A stretch of 64,000 nt of DNA from Enterobacter sp. RIT418 (GCF_003057745.1 NZ_QBJD02000006.1:1-64000); one strand, 5' to 3'. Positions 26,238 through 36,314 are shown, numbered from the stretch's first letter. The notes: a model not told the origin generated them from the letters alone. Made by a program: numbers and translations.

Positions 26238-26440
26238 GTGTCCAACCTGAAGCTGGCAGGCGGCAATTTTTGTAAGGTTGTCGTCGTCTGCACATTGAGA
26301 TTAACCTGACAGAGGTGGACTTATCATACACCTGCCTTCGGAAAAATATCGAGCCGCTTCGGATAACGCCTCTCAACGTTAAACCGATCGTTTATCTCCT
26401 GCTACACTCCCTCAACACATCACTCAAAAGGCAGGCCAAC

Positions 26441-27310
26441 ATGTCAGACAACACTTACCAGCCACCGAAAGTATGGGAATGGAAAAAGAATGCCAACGGC
26501 GGCGCGTTCGCCAGTATCAACCGTCCAATCTCAGGCGCTACGCACGATAAGGACCTGCCCGTCGGCAAGCATCCGCTGCAGCTTTACTCCCTGGGCACGC
26601 CTAACGGCCAGAAGGTCACTATCATGCTGGAAGAGCTGCTGGCGCTGGGCGTGACGGGCGCGGAGTACGACGCGTGGCTGATCCGCATCGGCGAAGGGGA
26701 TCAGTTCTCCAGCGGTTTTGTTGAGGTAAACCCAAACTCAAAAATCCCTGCCCTGCGCGACCATTCCACCACGCCGCCAACGCGGGTCTTTGAATCCGGC
26801 AGCATCCTGCTGTACCTGGCGGAGAAGTTTGGTCACTTCCTGCCGAAAGATCCCGCTGGGCGCACCGAGACGCTGAACTGGCTGTTCTGGCTGCAGGGCG
26901 CGGCCCCGTTCCTCGGCGGCGGCTTTGGTCACTTCTATAACTATGCCCCGGTGAAGATTGAGTACGCGATCGACCGCTTCACCATGGAGGCCAAGCGCCT
27001 GTTCGACGTGCTGGACAAGCAGCTGGCGCGCGGACGCTACGTGGCGGGTGAAGAGTACACCATCGCCGACATGGCCATCTGGCCGTGGTTTGGCTGCGTG
27101 GCGCTGGGCAGCGTCTATAACGCCGCAGAGTTCCTGGACGCGGAGAAGTACGTCAACGTCCAGCGCTGGGCGAAGGACGTGGCGAATCGTCCGGCGGTGA
27201 AGCGCGGGCGCATCGTCAACCGCACTAACGGCGAGCTGAACGAGCAGCTGCACGAACGCCATGCGGCGAGCGATTTCGATACCAACACCGAAGATAAGCG
27301 TCAGGCTTGA
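26441..27310 (+). CDS. yghU: YghU, GST-like disulfide-bond reductase
   Basis: 289 residues from ATG 26441 (AAAAGGCAGG upstream); the open frame extends further upstream but without homology. An N-terminal extension (YQPPKVWEWKKNANGGAFAS) is followed by a thioredoxin-like GST domain (HPLQLYSLGTPNGQKVTIML, with the ESGSILLYLAEKFG glutathione-site motif) and an all-helical C-terminal domain ending in ANRPAVKRG. The E. coli enzyme binds two glutathiones and has disulfide reductase activity. The neighbouring gss also handles glutathione. Confidence 0.95.
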   Translation: MSDNTYQPPKVWEWKKNANGGAFASINRPISGATHDKDLPVGKHPLQLYSLGTPNGQKVTIMLEELLALGVTGAEYDAWLIRIGEGDQFSSGFVEVNPNSKIPALRDHSTTPPTRVFESGSILLYLAEKFGHFLPKDPAGRTETLNWLFWLQGAAPFLGGGFGHFYNYAPVKIEYAIDRFTMEAKRLFDVLDKQLARGRYVAGEEYTIADMAIWPWFGCVALGSVYNAAEFLDAEKYVNVQRWAKDVANRPAVKRGRIVNRTNGELNEQLHERHAASDFDTNTEDKRQA

Positions 27311-27317
27311 TCCTCTA

Positions 27318-27340
27318 GCGGGCGGTTTGCCGCCCGCATT
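27318..27340 (+). terminator. yghU terminator
   Basis: Perfect 8-bp stem GCGGGCGG (27318-27325) / CCGCCCGC (27330-27337) with a TTTG loop, 7 bases after the yghU stop. The T-run is weak. Confidence 0.65.
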
Positions 27341-27414
27341 AATCGCCTACCGGGTATATGAGCGCGCTGGCAGACTTCGCCTCGTCGTCAGATCTCTCAT
27401 TACAAGGAACGGTT

Positions 27415-27747
27415 ATGAAATACCTCAAAACAACGCTTTTTCTGAGCGCATTTATCGTATCAACCTCCGGCATGGCAATGGACAAAACCGCAGCAGGCGC
27501 GGTCGCAGGTGCTGCTATAGGCGCGGTTGCGGGTAAAGATGTGAAATCAACCGTGGGCGGCGCGGTTGTCGGCGCGGGGACGGGCGCAATGTTTAAAAAC
27601 GGTGAGAAGGGTAAAGCGGCGCGTAAAGGCGGCGCGATTGGGGCCGCCGTTGGCGCAGGCGCGGCGGCAGTGACCGGCAAAAGCGTATTGAAAGGCGCAG
27701 CCGTCGGCGCGGGTTCAGGTGCGCTGATTGGTGAAGCGACGCACTAA
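27415..27747 (+). CDS. Glycine-zipper periplasmic/outer-membrane protein
   Basis: 110 residues with AAGGA 7 bases before ATG. A signal peptide (KYLKTTLFLSAFIVSTSGMAM) precedes a mature part made of small-residue repeats: AAGAVAGAAIGAVAGKD, then GGAVVGAGTGAM, GGAIGAAVGAGAAA and GAAVGAGSGALIG. The GxxxG pattern is that of YMGG-like glycine-zipper proteins, which pack helices tightly in or near the outer membrane. No lipobox Cys is visible. Function unknown. Confidence 0.75.
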   Translation: MKYLKTTLFLSAFIVSTSGMAMDKTAAGAVAGAAIGAVAGKDVKSTVGGAVVGAGTGAMFKNGEKGKAARKGGAIGAAVGAGAAAVTGKSVLKGAAVGAGSGALIGEATH

Positions 27748-27802
27748 TGTCCTACGCCGGGCAACATCATTTTCGCCCGATTGAATACGAACTAAAAGAA
27801 TG

Positions 27803-27825
27803 AGGGCCGCCTCGTGCGGCCCTTC
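27803..27825. terminator. Bidirectional terminator between glycine-zipper and chemoreceptor genes
   Basis: Perfect stem AGGGCCGC (27803-27810) / GCGGCCCT (27816-27823) between two convergent genes. Confidence 0.7.
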
Positions 27826-27832
27826 GCAGACG

Positions 27833-29377
27833 CTACGCGGTAAGGCGGAACTGCTGAACCGAGCGCTGAAGCGCTTCGGTCTGGCGCTCGAGCGCCGTCG
27901 CCGCGGCAGAGACCTGCTCCACCAGCGAGGCGTTCTGCTGGGTGACCCCGTCCATCTGTGCGATCGCGATGCCGACCTGGGAAATCCCCTGGCTTTGCTC
28001 CTCGGACGCGGAGGCGATTTGCTTCATGATCGTCGTCACTTCCGTCACGTCGCGCAGGATGGCCTCCATGGTGCTGCCGGTATCATTGACCAGCCGGGCG
28101 CCCTGCTCGATGCGCGAAACCGAATCGGCAATCAGGCCCTCGATCTCTTTTGCCGCATTGGCGCTGCGGCTCGCCAGATTGCGTACTTCACCTGCCACCA
28201 CGGCAAAGCCGCGCCCCTGCTCACCGGCTCGCGCCGCTTCTACCGCCGCGTTGAGCGCCAGAATATTGGTCTGGAACGCAATGCTGTTGATGACGTTGGT
28301 AATTTCAGCAATTTTCTTCGAGCTGTCGGAAATGCCGCTCATGGTGGTCACCACGTCTTCCACCAGCGTGCCGCCGCGGCTGGCCGTCCCGGAGGCCACG
28401 TCCGCCAGCTGGCTTGCCTGCCGCGCGCTTTCCGCGTTCAGCTTCACCGTCGCCGTCAGCTGCTCCATGCTGGCCGCGGTCTCTTCCAGCGCGGCAGCCT
28501 GCTCTTCGGTGCGCGACGAGAGGTCGTTATTCCCGCTGGAGATTTCCGTCGCGCCGCGCCAGATGTTTTCACTGCCCGAGCGGATGGTGCTCACCGCTTC
28601 GCGCAGGCTGTCCTGCATCGCGCTTAAGAGCGGGACCAGCTGGCCGACGCAGTTGCGCCCGAACGGTTCGATCGGCTGGCTGAGATCGCCCTGCGCAATC
28701 TGGCGGAACTGATGGCGGATGCGGTCCAGCGGCTTAACCAGCATGGCCACAAGATAGCGATCGGTGAAAAGCAGGATTAGCAGGCCAATAATCGTGGCGC
28801 TGATGATGATCGTCCGGGTCATGCTGGTGAGCGCATCCACCACGACGCGCGTGCTGTCGAGCCTGTCCCCTGCGGCCTTGTTGAAGCGCTCGGCGGCGGC
28901 GCCAAACGCGCGGCTCAGCGGCGGCGTGACGTTATTGGCCTGCTGGCGATAGCCGTCCAGAGACGTTTTAGCCTGCTCCATCTGCGGCGTAATGCCCTGC
29001 TCCAACAGCGCCTGCCAGGTGCTGATAACCTGCGCGGACACCTGCGCGTCCATTGGGCCTGGCGAAATGGCCTTCATCTGCTCAAACTTTTGCCGCATAT
29101 TGTCCAGCGCCTGCTGGGCAGAGGCCAGATCCGGCGTGCCGCCAGCCGCTTTGGCTTCCATGGCGCGGCTCAGGCGCGTGACGAAACGGAAGTATTGATC
29201 GTTGCCCTGGCTCAGCACCGTCATTTGCTGAACCAGCTGGCGGTCTACCTCGTTGCCGTCGGAAACGCGGGAAAGTGACCAGGTGCTGTACAGGCCAACG
29301 CCGGCCCACATTAAACAAAAGATCCCCAGTATCGTCAGCATGACGAAGCGGATAGTAAAATTACGAAGCATCTGCAT
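27833..29377 (-). CDS. Methyl-accepting chemotaxis protein (Tar/Tsr-like)
   Basis: 514 residues. TM1 (about 10-33), a four-helix-bundle periplasmic sensor (about 34-190), TM2 (about 189-208), a HAMP domain and a cytoplasmic hairpin. The signalling tip is present: [20 protein letters not shown] then [20 protein letters not shown]. The methylation helix contains [20 protein letters not shown]. The C-terminus lacks the NWETF pentapeptide, so it depends on other receptors for adaptation enzymes. The ligand cannot be read from sequence. A sigma-28-like promoter lies upstream. Confidence 0.93.
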   Translation of the reverse strand: MQMLRNFTIRFVMLTILGIFCLMWAGVGLYSTWSLSRVSDGNEVDRQLVQQMTVLSQGNDQYFRFVTRLSRAMEAKAAGGTPDLASAQQALDNMRQKFEQMKAISPGPMDAQVSAQVISTWQALLEQGITPQMEQAKTSLDGYRQQANNVTPPLSRAFGAAAERFNKAAGDRLDSTRVVVDALTSMTRTIIISATIIGLLILLFTDRYLVAMLVKPLDRIRHQFRQIAQGDLSQPIEPFGRNCVGQLVPLLSAMQDSLREAVSTIRSGSENIWRGATEISSGNNDLSSRTEEQAAALEETAASMEQLTATVKLNAESARQASQLADVASGTASRGGTLVEDVVTTMSGISDSSKKIAEITNVINSIAFQTNILALNAAVEAARAGEQGRGFAVVAGEVRNLASRSANAAKEIEGLIADSVSRIEQGARLVNDTGSTMEAILRDVTEVTTIMKQIASASEEQSQGISQVGIAIAQMDGVTQQNASLVEQVSAAATALERQTEALQRSVQQFRLTA

Positions 29378-29430
29378 AGAGTATTCCTGGTCGTGAGGGT
29401 GAGTTCGCCCTGCGGCGAGTACTACCCTCG

Positions 29431-29457
29431 TTATCGGCAGGAAATGACGAAGTTCTA
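29431..29457 (-). promoter_or_regulatory. Sigma-28 (FliA) promoter of the chemoreceptor gene
   Basis: On the minus strand, TAGAACTT - 11 bases - GCCGATAA. The -10 is an exact match to the FliA consensus GCCGATAA, the spacing is the expected 11, and 5 of 8 -35 bases match TAAAGTTT. It lies about 54 bases before the chemoreceptor start, so the gene belongs to the late flagellar regulon. Confidence 0.85.
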
Positions 29458-29881
29458 CTTTTTCGGGACGCTTTTGATAAAAAAAAGGGCTGTCCTTTCA
29501 ATTAGCGGAAATTGTTCATCGCCGCGCGGGAAATTCCCCTATAAAACGCATGAGTTAATATTGCTCAAGATGTAAAAATGTAAAACTCGCAAAGTTTCAA
29601 TTTCTCGCCTCAACGACGATAACAGCTCAGAACATTTGCACATCAGATTGTTTGCACCCCAATCATTCATGACAAATAAAGTTAGCACGCTAATTGTGCA
29701 TTAAAATTCACAGAGCAAATGCATTTTGCTTTATCCATCCATCTTGATAATTAAAACACACTTAGAATTACTTAATTCGCCTTTAAGTTTAATTACATTC
29801 ACAAAGACTAAGAACGTTCTTATATCCTTATTTTTCTTTTAAAAAGAGGGCCACTTTTTTTGATATCTCAGAGTTTTAAAA
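29458..29881. other. AT-rich region upstream of the autotransporter
   Basis: About 420 bases, much lower in GC than both flanking genes, between the chemoreceptor promoter and the autotransporter start. It should hold the autotransporter promoter. I see no ORF and no operator that I can name. Confidence 0.45.
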
Positions 29882-32500
29882 ATGCGCAAACTAATGAAAA
29901 AGTCGTTGATCTCACAGTGTGTCCTATTGGCTTTAGCTTCGTTTGGTACGCAGGCGGCCGCAAAACCCACCGGGAGCGCAACCGCATGCCAAAATGGCTC
30001 AACCTCCCAGACCTGCGGCTTAACGAAATATACCGATAACAACTATTATCAGGATAGAGGCGTTACCAATGCGGTAATGGCCGATGCTACTTCAACCAAT
30101 ATTTATATGGACGGCGCGCGCAAGAGCAGCGACACGCAGTCATTAACCGTCTCCGGCACCAACATGAACGGGCACTATATTCAGGGCAGCAGCGGCGGGA
30201 CGGCAAATATTACGGTCAATAACGGCGCGAGCGTGGATATGATCGAAGCCGGGAGCGCAGCACATAAGACGAATACCACCGTGACGGTGGATAACGCCAC
30301 GCTGAACGGGGAGAACGACAGCGTCTATTACGATACTCCAGGAAAAAAGGCGGGTGATAAAGCCTATATGATGGGCTCGGCGATATACCTCGACCCGCTG
30401 GACAACGGCGATCACGCCGTGAATATTACCAACGGCAGCAAGCTGCACGGCAGCATCGTCAGCGCGGGCGAAGGTAAGCAAACTATTTCCATGAGCAACA
30501 GCAGCATGGATAAAGGCGGTATTTACGCCGGCAGCCTGAAGGCTGATACCCAAATTTCACTGACGAATTCGACCATTGACGCTTCCCAGAGTGAAATATC
30601 GCAAAATATCGATACCCTCGCGGCAAAAATTAAAGCGAAATATCCCGATAAGAATATCAACCTTGACGCTTTCGATGATGTGGCCGTCGGCGTTTACGGC
30701 ACCACCAACACCGGCCTGACGTTGAATAACAGCATTGTCACCGGCGATATCGGCGTAATTAATGAAAAAGGCACAACCAACCTTTCGCTGACCAATAAAA
30801 GCGTGGTGAACGGCGACGTCACGCTTCAGGGCAATTCGTCGAATACCCTTCTGGTAGATAACAGCACCGTTACCGGCAACATCGATGCCAGCAAAAACAG
30901 CGGCAACACCACGATTACCCTGAATAATAACGCCACGGTGAACGGCGATGTGAAAACGGGCGCCGGGGATGACACGCTGGTGTTGACCAATAACTCCCAC
31001 GTTGATGGAAACGTGGACGGCGGCAGCGGCAGCGACACGCTCTCCATGGATGCGGGCAGCTCCATTACCGGGCAAATCAGCGAGTTCGAAACGGTGAATA
31101 CCACCAGCGATAACAGCATCAGCATTGATACCATTAACGATTCCACCACCTGGAGCCTGCAGGACGGTTCTTCCCTGGTCGCCACGTCTACCGGCAGCAA
31201 CGCGCTTGTCACCATGAGCACCGACAGCTTCGTTAACTTTGGCAAAATCACCGGCGCGAACAACGCCATCGTGGTGGCCAGCATTACGCCGACGGCGCAA
31301 AGCAAAAGCGGCGTGGTTCTGGGGACGTTCAGCACCTCCAGCAGCAGCGCGCCGCAGAACTACGCTGCCGCGACCTTCACCAACGGCCAGGGTAGCGTGG
31401 AAAACCGCAGCGGTGCCTATAACTACGATAACAGCCTGGATATCGTGGCCGCGGACGACGCGCCGCAAACCCTGCTGACCGCCGACAACAGCTACAGCTG
31501 GAACGTGGTCTTTAACAGCGAGCAAGGCTCCCTGGCAAGCGACGTGCAGGGGCTGGTTGCCGGCCTGGACGCGGCCGAGCAGGCGGGCCATCAGGTTGCT
31601 GACGACATCACAAACCATATGAATCAGGTTCATCTGGCAAATCTGCTGGGCGTCCAGCGGGACGGCGCGCAGGTATGGGGCGACTTCCTGTATCAAAACG
31701 GCAACTTCAGCAACGACGTTGACTACAAGAGCATCACCCAGGGCGCACAGGGCGGCGTAGACTGGACGGCGCACACCGCTAACGGCGACAGCGTTACCGG
31801 CGGTATCGCGCTGGCCTGGACCCGCAGCCGCGTGCAGGACACCAACAGCGGTGCCGACGGCTTCAACGACACCGTTTACGGCAACTACTACAGCCTCTAC
31901 GGCGGCTGGCAGCAGGCGCTGAACGGCAAAGGCTGGGGCCTGTTCGCCGACGGCAGCTTCAGCTATGGCGACATGCGCTATACCCTTTCCGCGAACAACG
32001 TGACGGGCGACACCAGCGGCATGACCGAAGCGCTGCACGGCTCAACCGACGGCAGCCTTTATATTGCCCAGGCCCGCACCGGCGTGAACGTGCTGCTGCC
32101 TGACGAAACGCTACTGCAGCCGTACGCGACCCTCGGCTGGGATCGCACCAGGGCGAACGGCTTCTCCGACAGCGAAGTGACCTTCTCCGACAGCCAGGTT
32201 TCCTCATGGAACGGCGGCGCCGGCCTGCGCCTGACCACCACCCTGAGCGATCTGCACAGCAACGTGAAGGTGATGCCGTGGATTGACGCCCGCTTCCAGG
32301 CGGAGTTCAGCGACGATACCGACATCAAGGCGGCGGATTATCACAATACCTCCGGCCATAACAACACGATGGGTATCTTCGGTGCCGGGGTTAACGCAAC
32401 CATCGCCCACAACTTCACCCTCAATACCGGCGTGTATCTGGGCACCGGCGATGTGGATAACGACGCCAGCGTTCAGGCGGGTATGAGCTACAGCTTCTGA
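29882..32500 (+). CDS. Type Va autotransporter with beta-helical passenger
   Basis: 872 residues. A signal peptide with a basic start (RKLMKKSLISQCVLLALASF, then GTQAAA) leads a passenger (about 28-560) of short repeats such as NNATVNGDVKTGAGDDTLVL and TNNSHVDGNVDGGSGSDTLS, typical of a right-handed beta-helix. A pair of Cys (ACQNGSTSQTC) stands near its start. The barrel domain (about 595-872, from GAQVWGDFLYQNGNF) ends in the BAM-recognition signal GMSYSF. No protease or adhesin catalytic motif is visible, so an adhesin or biofilm role is only inferred from class. Confidence 0.88.
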   Translation: MRKLMKKSLISQCVLLALASFGTQAAAKPTGSATACQNGSTSQTCGLTKYTDNNYYQDRGVTNAVMADATSTNIYMDGARKSSDTQSLTVSGTNMNGHYIQGSSGGTANITVNNGASVDMIEAGSAAHKTNTTVTVDNATLNGENDSVYYDTPGKKAGDKAYMMGSAIYLDPLDNGDHAVNITNGSKLHGSIVSAGEGKQTISMSNSSMDKGGIYAGSLKADTQISLTNSTIDASQSEISQNIDTLAAKIKAKYPDKNINLDAFDDVAVGVYGTTNTGLTLNNSIVTGDIGVINEKGTTNLSLTNKSVVNGDVTLQGNSSNTLLVDNSTVTGNIDASKNSGNTTITLNNNATVNGDVKTGAGDDTLVLTNNSHVDGNVDGGSGSDTLSMDAGSSITGQISEFETVNTTSDNSISIDTINDSTTWSLQDGSSLVATSTGSNALVTMSTDSFVNFGKITGANNAIVVASITPTAQSKSGVVLGTFSTSSSSAPQNYAAATFTNGQGSVENRSGAYNYDNSLDIVAADDAPQTLLTADNSYSWNVVFNSEQGSLASDVQGLVAGLDAAEQAGHQVADDITNHMNQVHLANLLGVQRDGAQVWGDFLYQNGNFSNDVDYKSITQGAQGGVDWTAHTANGDSVTGGIALAWTRSRVQDTNSGADGFNDTVYGNYYSLYGGWQQALNGKGWGLFADGSFSYGDMRYTLSANNVTGDTSGMTEALHGSTDGSLYIAQARTGVNVLLPDETLLQPYATLGWDRTRANGFSDSEVTFSDSQVSSWNGGAGLRLTTTLSDLHSNVKVMPWIDARFQAEFSDDTDIKAADYHNTSGHNNTMGIFGAGVNATIAHNFTLNTGVYLGTGDVDNDASVQAGMSYSF

Positions 32501-32505
32501 TCGTG

Positions 32506-32540
32506 AATGCCGGGCGGCGGCACCCTGCCCGGCCTACCGC
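32506..32540. repeat. REP-like palindrome after the autotransporter
   Basis: GCCGGGCGGCGGCACCCTGC and the following CCGGCCTAC form the imperfect GC-rich palindrome of enterobacterial REP elements, placed just after a stop codon as usual. Confidence 0.65.
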
Positions 32541-32663
32541 TTCCCGCGCTCGCGGAAAATGCCTTTGCCGTCGGGCGCGTCATCGCATCTCTCCCCAATT
32601 TGTGATTTGATAAGAACAGAATGAAAACGCTGTTTCGAAAATTCATCGACAAAAGGAGACATC

Positions 32664-33704
32664 ATGTCCTGGCAACCCTACGCTGGCCGATATGAGAACA
32701 TGCAGTACCGCTACTGCGGAAAAAGCGGGCTTCGCCTGCCCGCGCTCTCGCTCGGCCTGTGGCACAGCTTCGGCCACGTTCAGCCGCTGGATAACCAGCG
32801 CGCCCTGCTGCGCAAAGCGTTCGATCTCGGCATTACCCATTTCGATCTCGCCAATAACTACGGCCCACCGCCGGGCAGCGCGGAGGAAAACTTTGGCCGC
32901 CTGCTGCGCGAGGACTTCGCCGGACTGCGCGACGAGCTGATTATTTCCACCAAGGCGGGTTATGACATGTGGCCTGGCCCGTACGGCTCGGGCGGCTCGC
33001 GTAAGTACCTGCTCGCCAGCCTCGACCAGAGCCTGAAGCGCATGGGCGTCGAGTACGTCGATATTTTCTATTCTCACCGCGTGGATGAAAACACGCCCAT
33101 GGAAGAGACCGCCGCCGCGCTGGCGCACGCCGTACAGAGCGGCAAAGCGCTGTACGTGGGGATTTCGTCCTACTCCACAGAGCGCACGCGCGCCATGGCC
33201 GACCTGCTGCGCGAGTGGAAGATCCCGCTGCTGATCCACCAGCCTTCCTATAACCTGCTTAACCGCTGGGTTGATAAAACCGGCCTGCTTGACGCGCTGG
33301 AGGAAAACGGTACGGGCTGTATCGCCTTTACGCCGCTGGCGCAGGGGCTGCTGACGGGAAAATACCTGAACGGCATTCCGGAGGGATCGCGCATGCAGCG
33401 CGAAGGCAAGAAGGTGCGGGGCCTGACGGAAAAAATGCTCACCGATGCCAACCTGAATAGCCTGCACCTGCTCAATGAAATGGCGCACGCGCGCGGGCAA
33501 ACCATGGCGCAGATGGCGCTGAGCTGGCTGCTGAAGGACAATCGCGTGACGTCGGTGCTGATCGGTGCCAGCCGACCGGAGCAGCTGGAAGAGAACGTTC
33601 AGGCGCTGAACAACCTGCGCTTTACGGAAGAGGAGCTGAAGCGGATCGACCAGCACGTCGCGGACGGAGAGCTGAATTTATGGCAGGCGTCGTCGGATAA
33701 ATAG
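32664..33704 (+). CDS. gpr: L-glyceraldehyde 3-phosphate reductase (aldo-keto reductase, YghZ/Gpr)
   Basis: 346 residues, same as E. coli YghZ. AKR14-type TIM barrel with the active-site region FDLANNYGPPPGSAEENFGR (Asp and Tyr of the tetrad), STKAGYDMWPGPYGSGGSRK (Lys) and FYSHRVDENTPMEE (His). The NADPH-binding end is SVLIGASRPEQLEENVQA. It reduces L-glyceraldehyde-3-phosphate and other toxic aldehydes such as methylglyoxal. AAAGGAG precedes the start. Confidence 0.95.
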   Translation: MSWQPYAGRYENMQYRYCGKSGLRLPALSLGLWHSFGHVQPLDNQRALLRKAFDLGITHFDLANNYGPPPGSAEENFGRLLREDFAGLRDELIISTKAGYDMWPGPYGSGGSRKYLLASLDQSLKRMGVEYVDIFYSHRVDENTPMEETAAALAHAVQSGKALYVGISSYSTERTRAMADLLREWKIPLLIHQPSYNLLNRWVDKTGLLDALEENGTGCIAFTPLAQGLLTGKYLNGIPEGSRMQREGKKVRGLTEKMLTDANLNSLHLLNEMAHARGQTMAQMALSWLLKDNRVTSVLIGASRPEQLEENVQALNNLRFTEEELKRIDQHVADGELNLWQASSDK

Positions 33705-33716
33705 AAAAGGAATTTC

Positions 33717-33810
33717 CCCCTCACCCCGGCCCTCTCCCCATAGGGGAGAGGGAGAAAGGCCGCACCGAGCAGTCCCCTCTCCCCTATGGGGAGAGGGTTA
33801 GGGTGAGGGG
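33717..33810. repeat. CCCTCACC...CCCTCTCCCC repeat, copy 1 (double)
   Basis: Two hairpins built from CCCTCTCCCC/GGGGAGAGGG cores, with outer CCCCTCACCC/GGGTGAGGGG arms facing each other. The whole stretch is palindromic and lies between the convergent gpr and yqhA genes. It likely works as a bidirectional terminator. Four further copies occur in the window. Confidence 0.85.
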
Positions 33811-33827
33811 TAATAATTGTAATTCAC

Positions 33828-34325
<498 letters not shown>

Positions 34326-34397
34326 TCAGCAAACGAAACCAGTGCGCAGTATATCTCAACGGCGCTCACTGTTTGCAACAACTAACCAACAAAGACC

Positions 34398-34901
34398 CTA
34401 CACATCGTCAGGATTAACCTCCGGGCGCGCATACTCTGGCCACACCAGCGCCACCAGCTCCGGATAAGCCTCAAGGCTAAACTCGCGAAAACACTGGCGC
34501 AGGTTTAATACGTCCAGATCGGAGTGGGATACCTTTTCTCCATTCAGACAGCGCTTTTTGATATTGTCATAATATTTATAGACCGCTGAATTGAGATCGC
34601 TACAGCGACGCTGCGCGTCAAACAAGCCCGGCGTGTCATTAATGTCTGACATGTTCATACGCTTTATTGTTGCGTGTAAAAAATCAATATATTCGTGATT
34701 AACCCGCCAGTACCAAACGGGTGTAACCGCGTTCATCAATAAGGAGAAATGGTCTTCACCTTCTTCTTTTGACATCGGCTCCGGTTGCGGCGTCGCGTGG
34801 GGCGTTTTTGATATCTGAGTTTTATTGAACTCATGCATCAAAAAAAGCACGCCTGCGGTCAATAATAGTAACGTTATGACCGTAAAGAAAATGCTGTTCA
34901 T
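34398..34901 (-). CDS. Membrane-anchored protein of unknown function
   Basis: 167 residues. One N-terminal membrane anchor (residues 5-24, FFTVITLLLLTAGVLFLMHE), then a Pro-rich linker (PHATPQPEPMSKEEGEDH) and a helical domain with two Cys (FDAQRRCSDLNSAVYKYYDN, then KKRCLNGE, and LNLRQCF). It is divergent from the next two genes. I recognise no family. The locus occupies the place where E. coli has yghA and is lower in GC than its neighbours. Confidence 0.65.
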   Translation of the reverse strand: MNSIFFTVITLLLLTAGVLFLMHEFNKTQISKTPHATPQPEPMSKEEGEDHFSLLMNAVTPVWYWRVNHEYIDFLHATIKRMNMSDINDTPGLFDAQRRCSDLNSAVYKYYDNIKKRCLNGEKVSHSDLDVLNLRQCFREFSLEAYPELVALVWPEYARPEVNPDDV

Positions 34902-35004
34902 GGGTAGGCTCCATTTTTTTTGATTTTAAAATTGCCTCATGATATTGTCAACGAATCTCACGCCTTTATCAATCCCACCCTGTTGAAATTAAAGGAAATT
35001 AAAA

Positions 35005-35409
35005 ATGTTGCCCGACAATCTTGTTCCGGCTAAGTACCACATCACGTCTGTGGAACAGCTTTCGACGGAAGCAGAAAAAGAGGCTAATTTCACTCAGGGG
35101 AAAAGAAAACTCTCCGATTATGAATCCGACATATTAATTGGCGTATCCCGAACGGGTAAGTCGCGTAATATGTTGCTGGAAGAGCATGACCGTCATATCA
35201 AAGAGCGCTTATTTCGCGCCATAAAAATTGAGGCCTTCGTCCACCTGCTTAACGATCTTCAGGCCGAGGGCGAAATAGATGCGCAAAAACTTAGCCAAAT
35301 AATGACTGAAAAAACCCGAGAAATAAATGAAGCGGGCAATGAAATTTGGCTTAATCTAATTACGCGAGAAAAAAACACCCCCATTTTTTATCACCTGGGT
35401 GATGATTAA
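35005..35409 (+). CDS. Unrecognised 134-residue protein with a P-loop-like motif
   Basis: AAAGGAAATT precedes ATG 35005. The protein is mostly helical and charged. Residues about 48-55 read GVSRTGKS after a short hydrophobic strand (DILI), which fits the Walker A pattern GxxxxGK[ST]; this could be chance in so small a protein. No Walker B is evident. The stop overlaps the start of the next gene. AT-rich compared with the core. Confidence 0.6.
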   Translation: MLPDNLVPAKYHITSVEQLSTEAEKEANFTQGKRKLSDYESDILIGVSRTGKSRNMLLEEHDRHIKERLFRAIKIEAFVHLLNDLQAEGEIDAQKLSQIMTEKTREINEAGNEIWLNLITREKNTPIFYHLGDD

Positions 35410-35851
35410 AATGAAACAAGCGCCAGATAATAATGACCATTTAACTTTAGATAACAAAAAAAGTGATGAATTTATCTTAAAGCAAAATCTTGAGGTATTA
35501 CGAGACGCCAAAAATGCCGAAATGGCGCGCATCGCTCAGGATTTGATTTCGATTCCGGCGGCCCTGGTGCGTTTGAAATGGCAGCATCGCCATGAAGTTT
35601 ATGCGCTACAGGTGAAAGAAGAAATTTACGGCGCCGTGATGAACAGCATCATCGAACAGCGCCCCGAGCTGAAAGAGAAAATTTTGGGGCGGCTGGAGGC
35701 CAATTACCAGTATCTGCTGGCGCGAGAGACGGCCACGCTGCGCCTGACGCGCAAGCTCGCTGAGGGTAAGCACCGCACGTCGAACGTCACCTGCGTCGCG
35801 CTGGATGAGGACGCGCTGTCGAATAGCGGAGAAGGAAAGGATTTAAAGTAA
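35402..35851 (+). CDS. Unrecognised 149-residue helical protein
   Basis: Starts inside the end of the preceding gene (ATG 35402; GTG 35399 and ATG 35411 are alternatives), so the two are translationally coupled. It is rich in Lys, Glu, Leu and Ala with long helices (ILKQNLEVLRDAKNAEMARI, then RPELKEKILGRLEANYQYLL). No known domain or membrane segment. A bidirectional terminator follows. The pair forms a two-gene operon divergent from the membrane-anchored gene. Confidence 0.6.
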   Translation: MIKMKQAPDNNDHLTLDNKKSDEFILKQNLEVLRDAKNAEMARIAQDLISIPAALVRLKWQHRHEVYALQVKEEIYGAVMNSIIEQRPELKEKILGRLEANYQYLLARETATLRLTRKLAEGKHRTSNVTCVALDEDALSNSGEGKDLK

Positions 35852-35861
35852 GGCAAACAAA

Positions 35862-35883
35862 AAAGCTGGCTTTCGCCAGCTTT
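35862..35883. terminator. Bidirectional terminator before exbD
   Basis: Perfect stem AAAGCTGGC (35862-35870) / GCCAGCTTT (35875-35883) with a TTTC loop, A-run on the left and T-run on the right. Confidence 0.85.
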
Positions 35884-35888
35884 CGTGA

Positions 35889-36314
35889 TTATTTCGCGGC
35901 CGCTTTCTCTTCGCCGACTAAACCAATTTTCAGGTAACCCGCCTGGTGTAGCGTATCCATCACCTTCATCATGGTTTCGTAATCGACGGTTTTATCCGCG
36001 CGGAAGAAGACGGTGGTGTCTTTCTTACCGCCGGTAAGCTGCTCCAGCGCAGGAATAACGGACGCATCGGTGACCGGGTCATTGCCCAGGAACATCGATT
36101 TATCCGCTTTTACCGACAGGTAGATCGGCTTTTCCGGGCGCGGCTGCGGCTGGCTGGAAGAGGCCGGCAGATTGACCTTCACGTCAACGGTCGCCAGCGG
36201 CGCCGCCACCATGAAGATAATCAGCAAAACCAGCATGACGTCGATAAACGGCGTCACGTTGATTTCATGCATTTCGCCGTTATCGTCCAGGTTTTCGTTA
36301 AGACGCATCGCCAT
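35889..36314 (-). CDS. exbD: ExbD, TonB-system energising subunit
   Basis: 141 residues (same as E. coli). N-terminal cytoplasmic segment with MHEINVTPFIDVMLVLLIIF, carrying the essential Asp25 in the single membrane helix, then a periplasmic domain. With ExbB it couples the proton motive force to TonB for iron-siderophore and vitamin B12 uptake. It lies 6 bases after exbB. Confidence 0.96.
   Translation of the reverse strand: MAMRLNENLDDNGEMHEINVTPFIDVMLVLLIIFMVAAPLATVDVKVNLPASSSQPQPRPEKPIYLSVKADKSMFLGNDPVTDASVIPALEQLTGGKKDTTVFFRADKTVDYETMMKVMDTLHQAGYLKIGLVGEEKAAAK

Noticed and set aside
30557..32038. 493-codon open frame opposite the autotransporter
   Set aside because: Mirror frame of repetitive passenger sequence; Ala/Val/Gly-rich without domain features.
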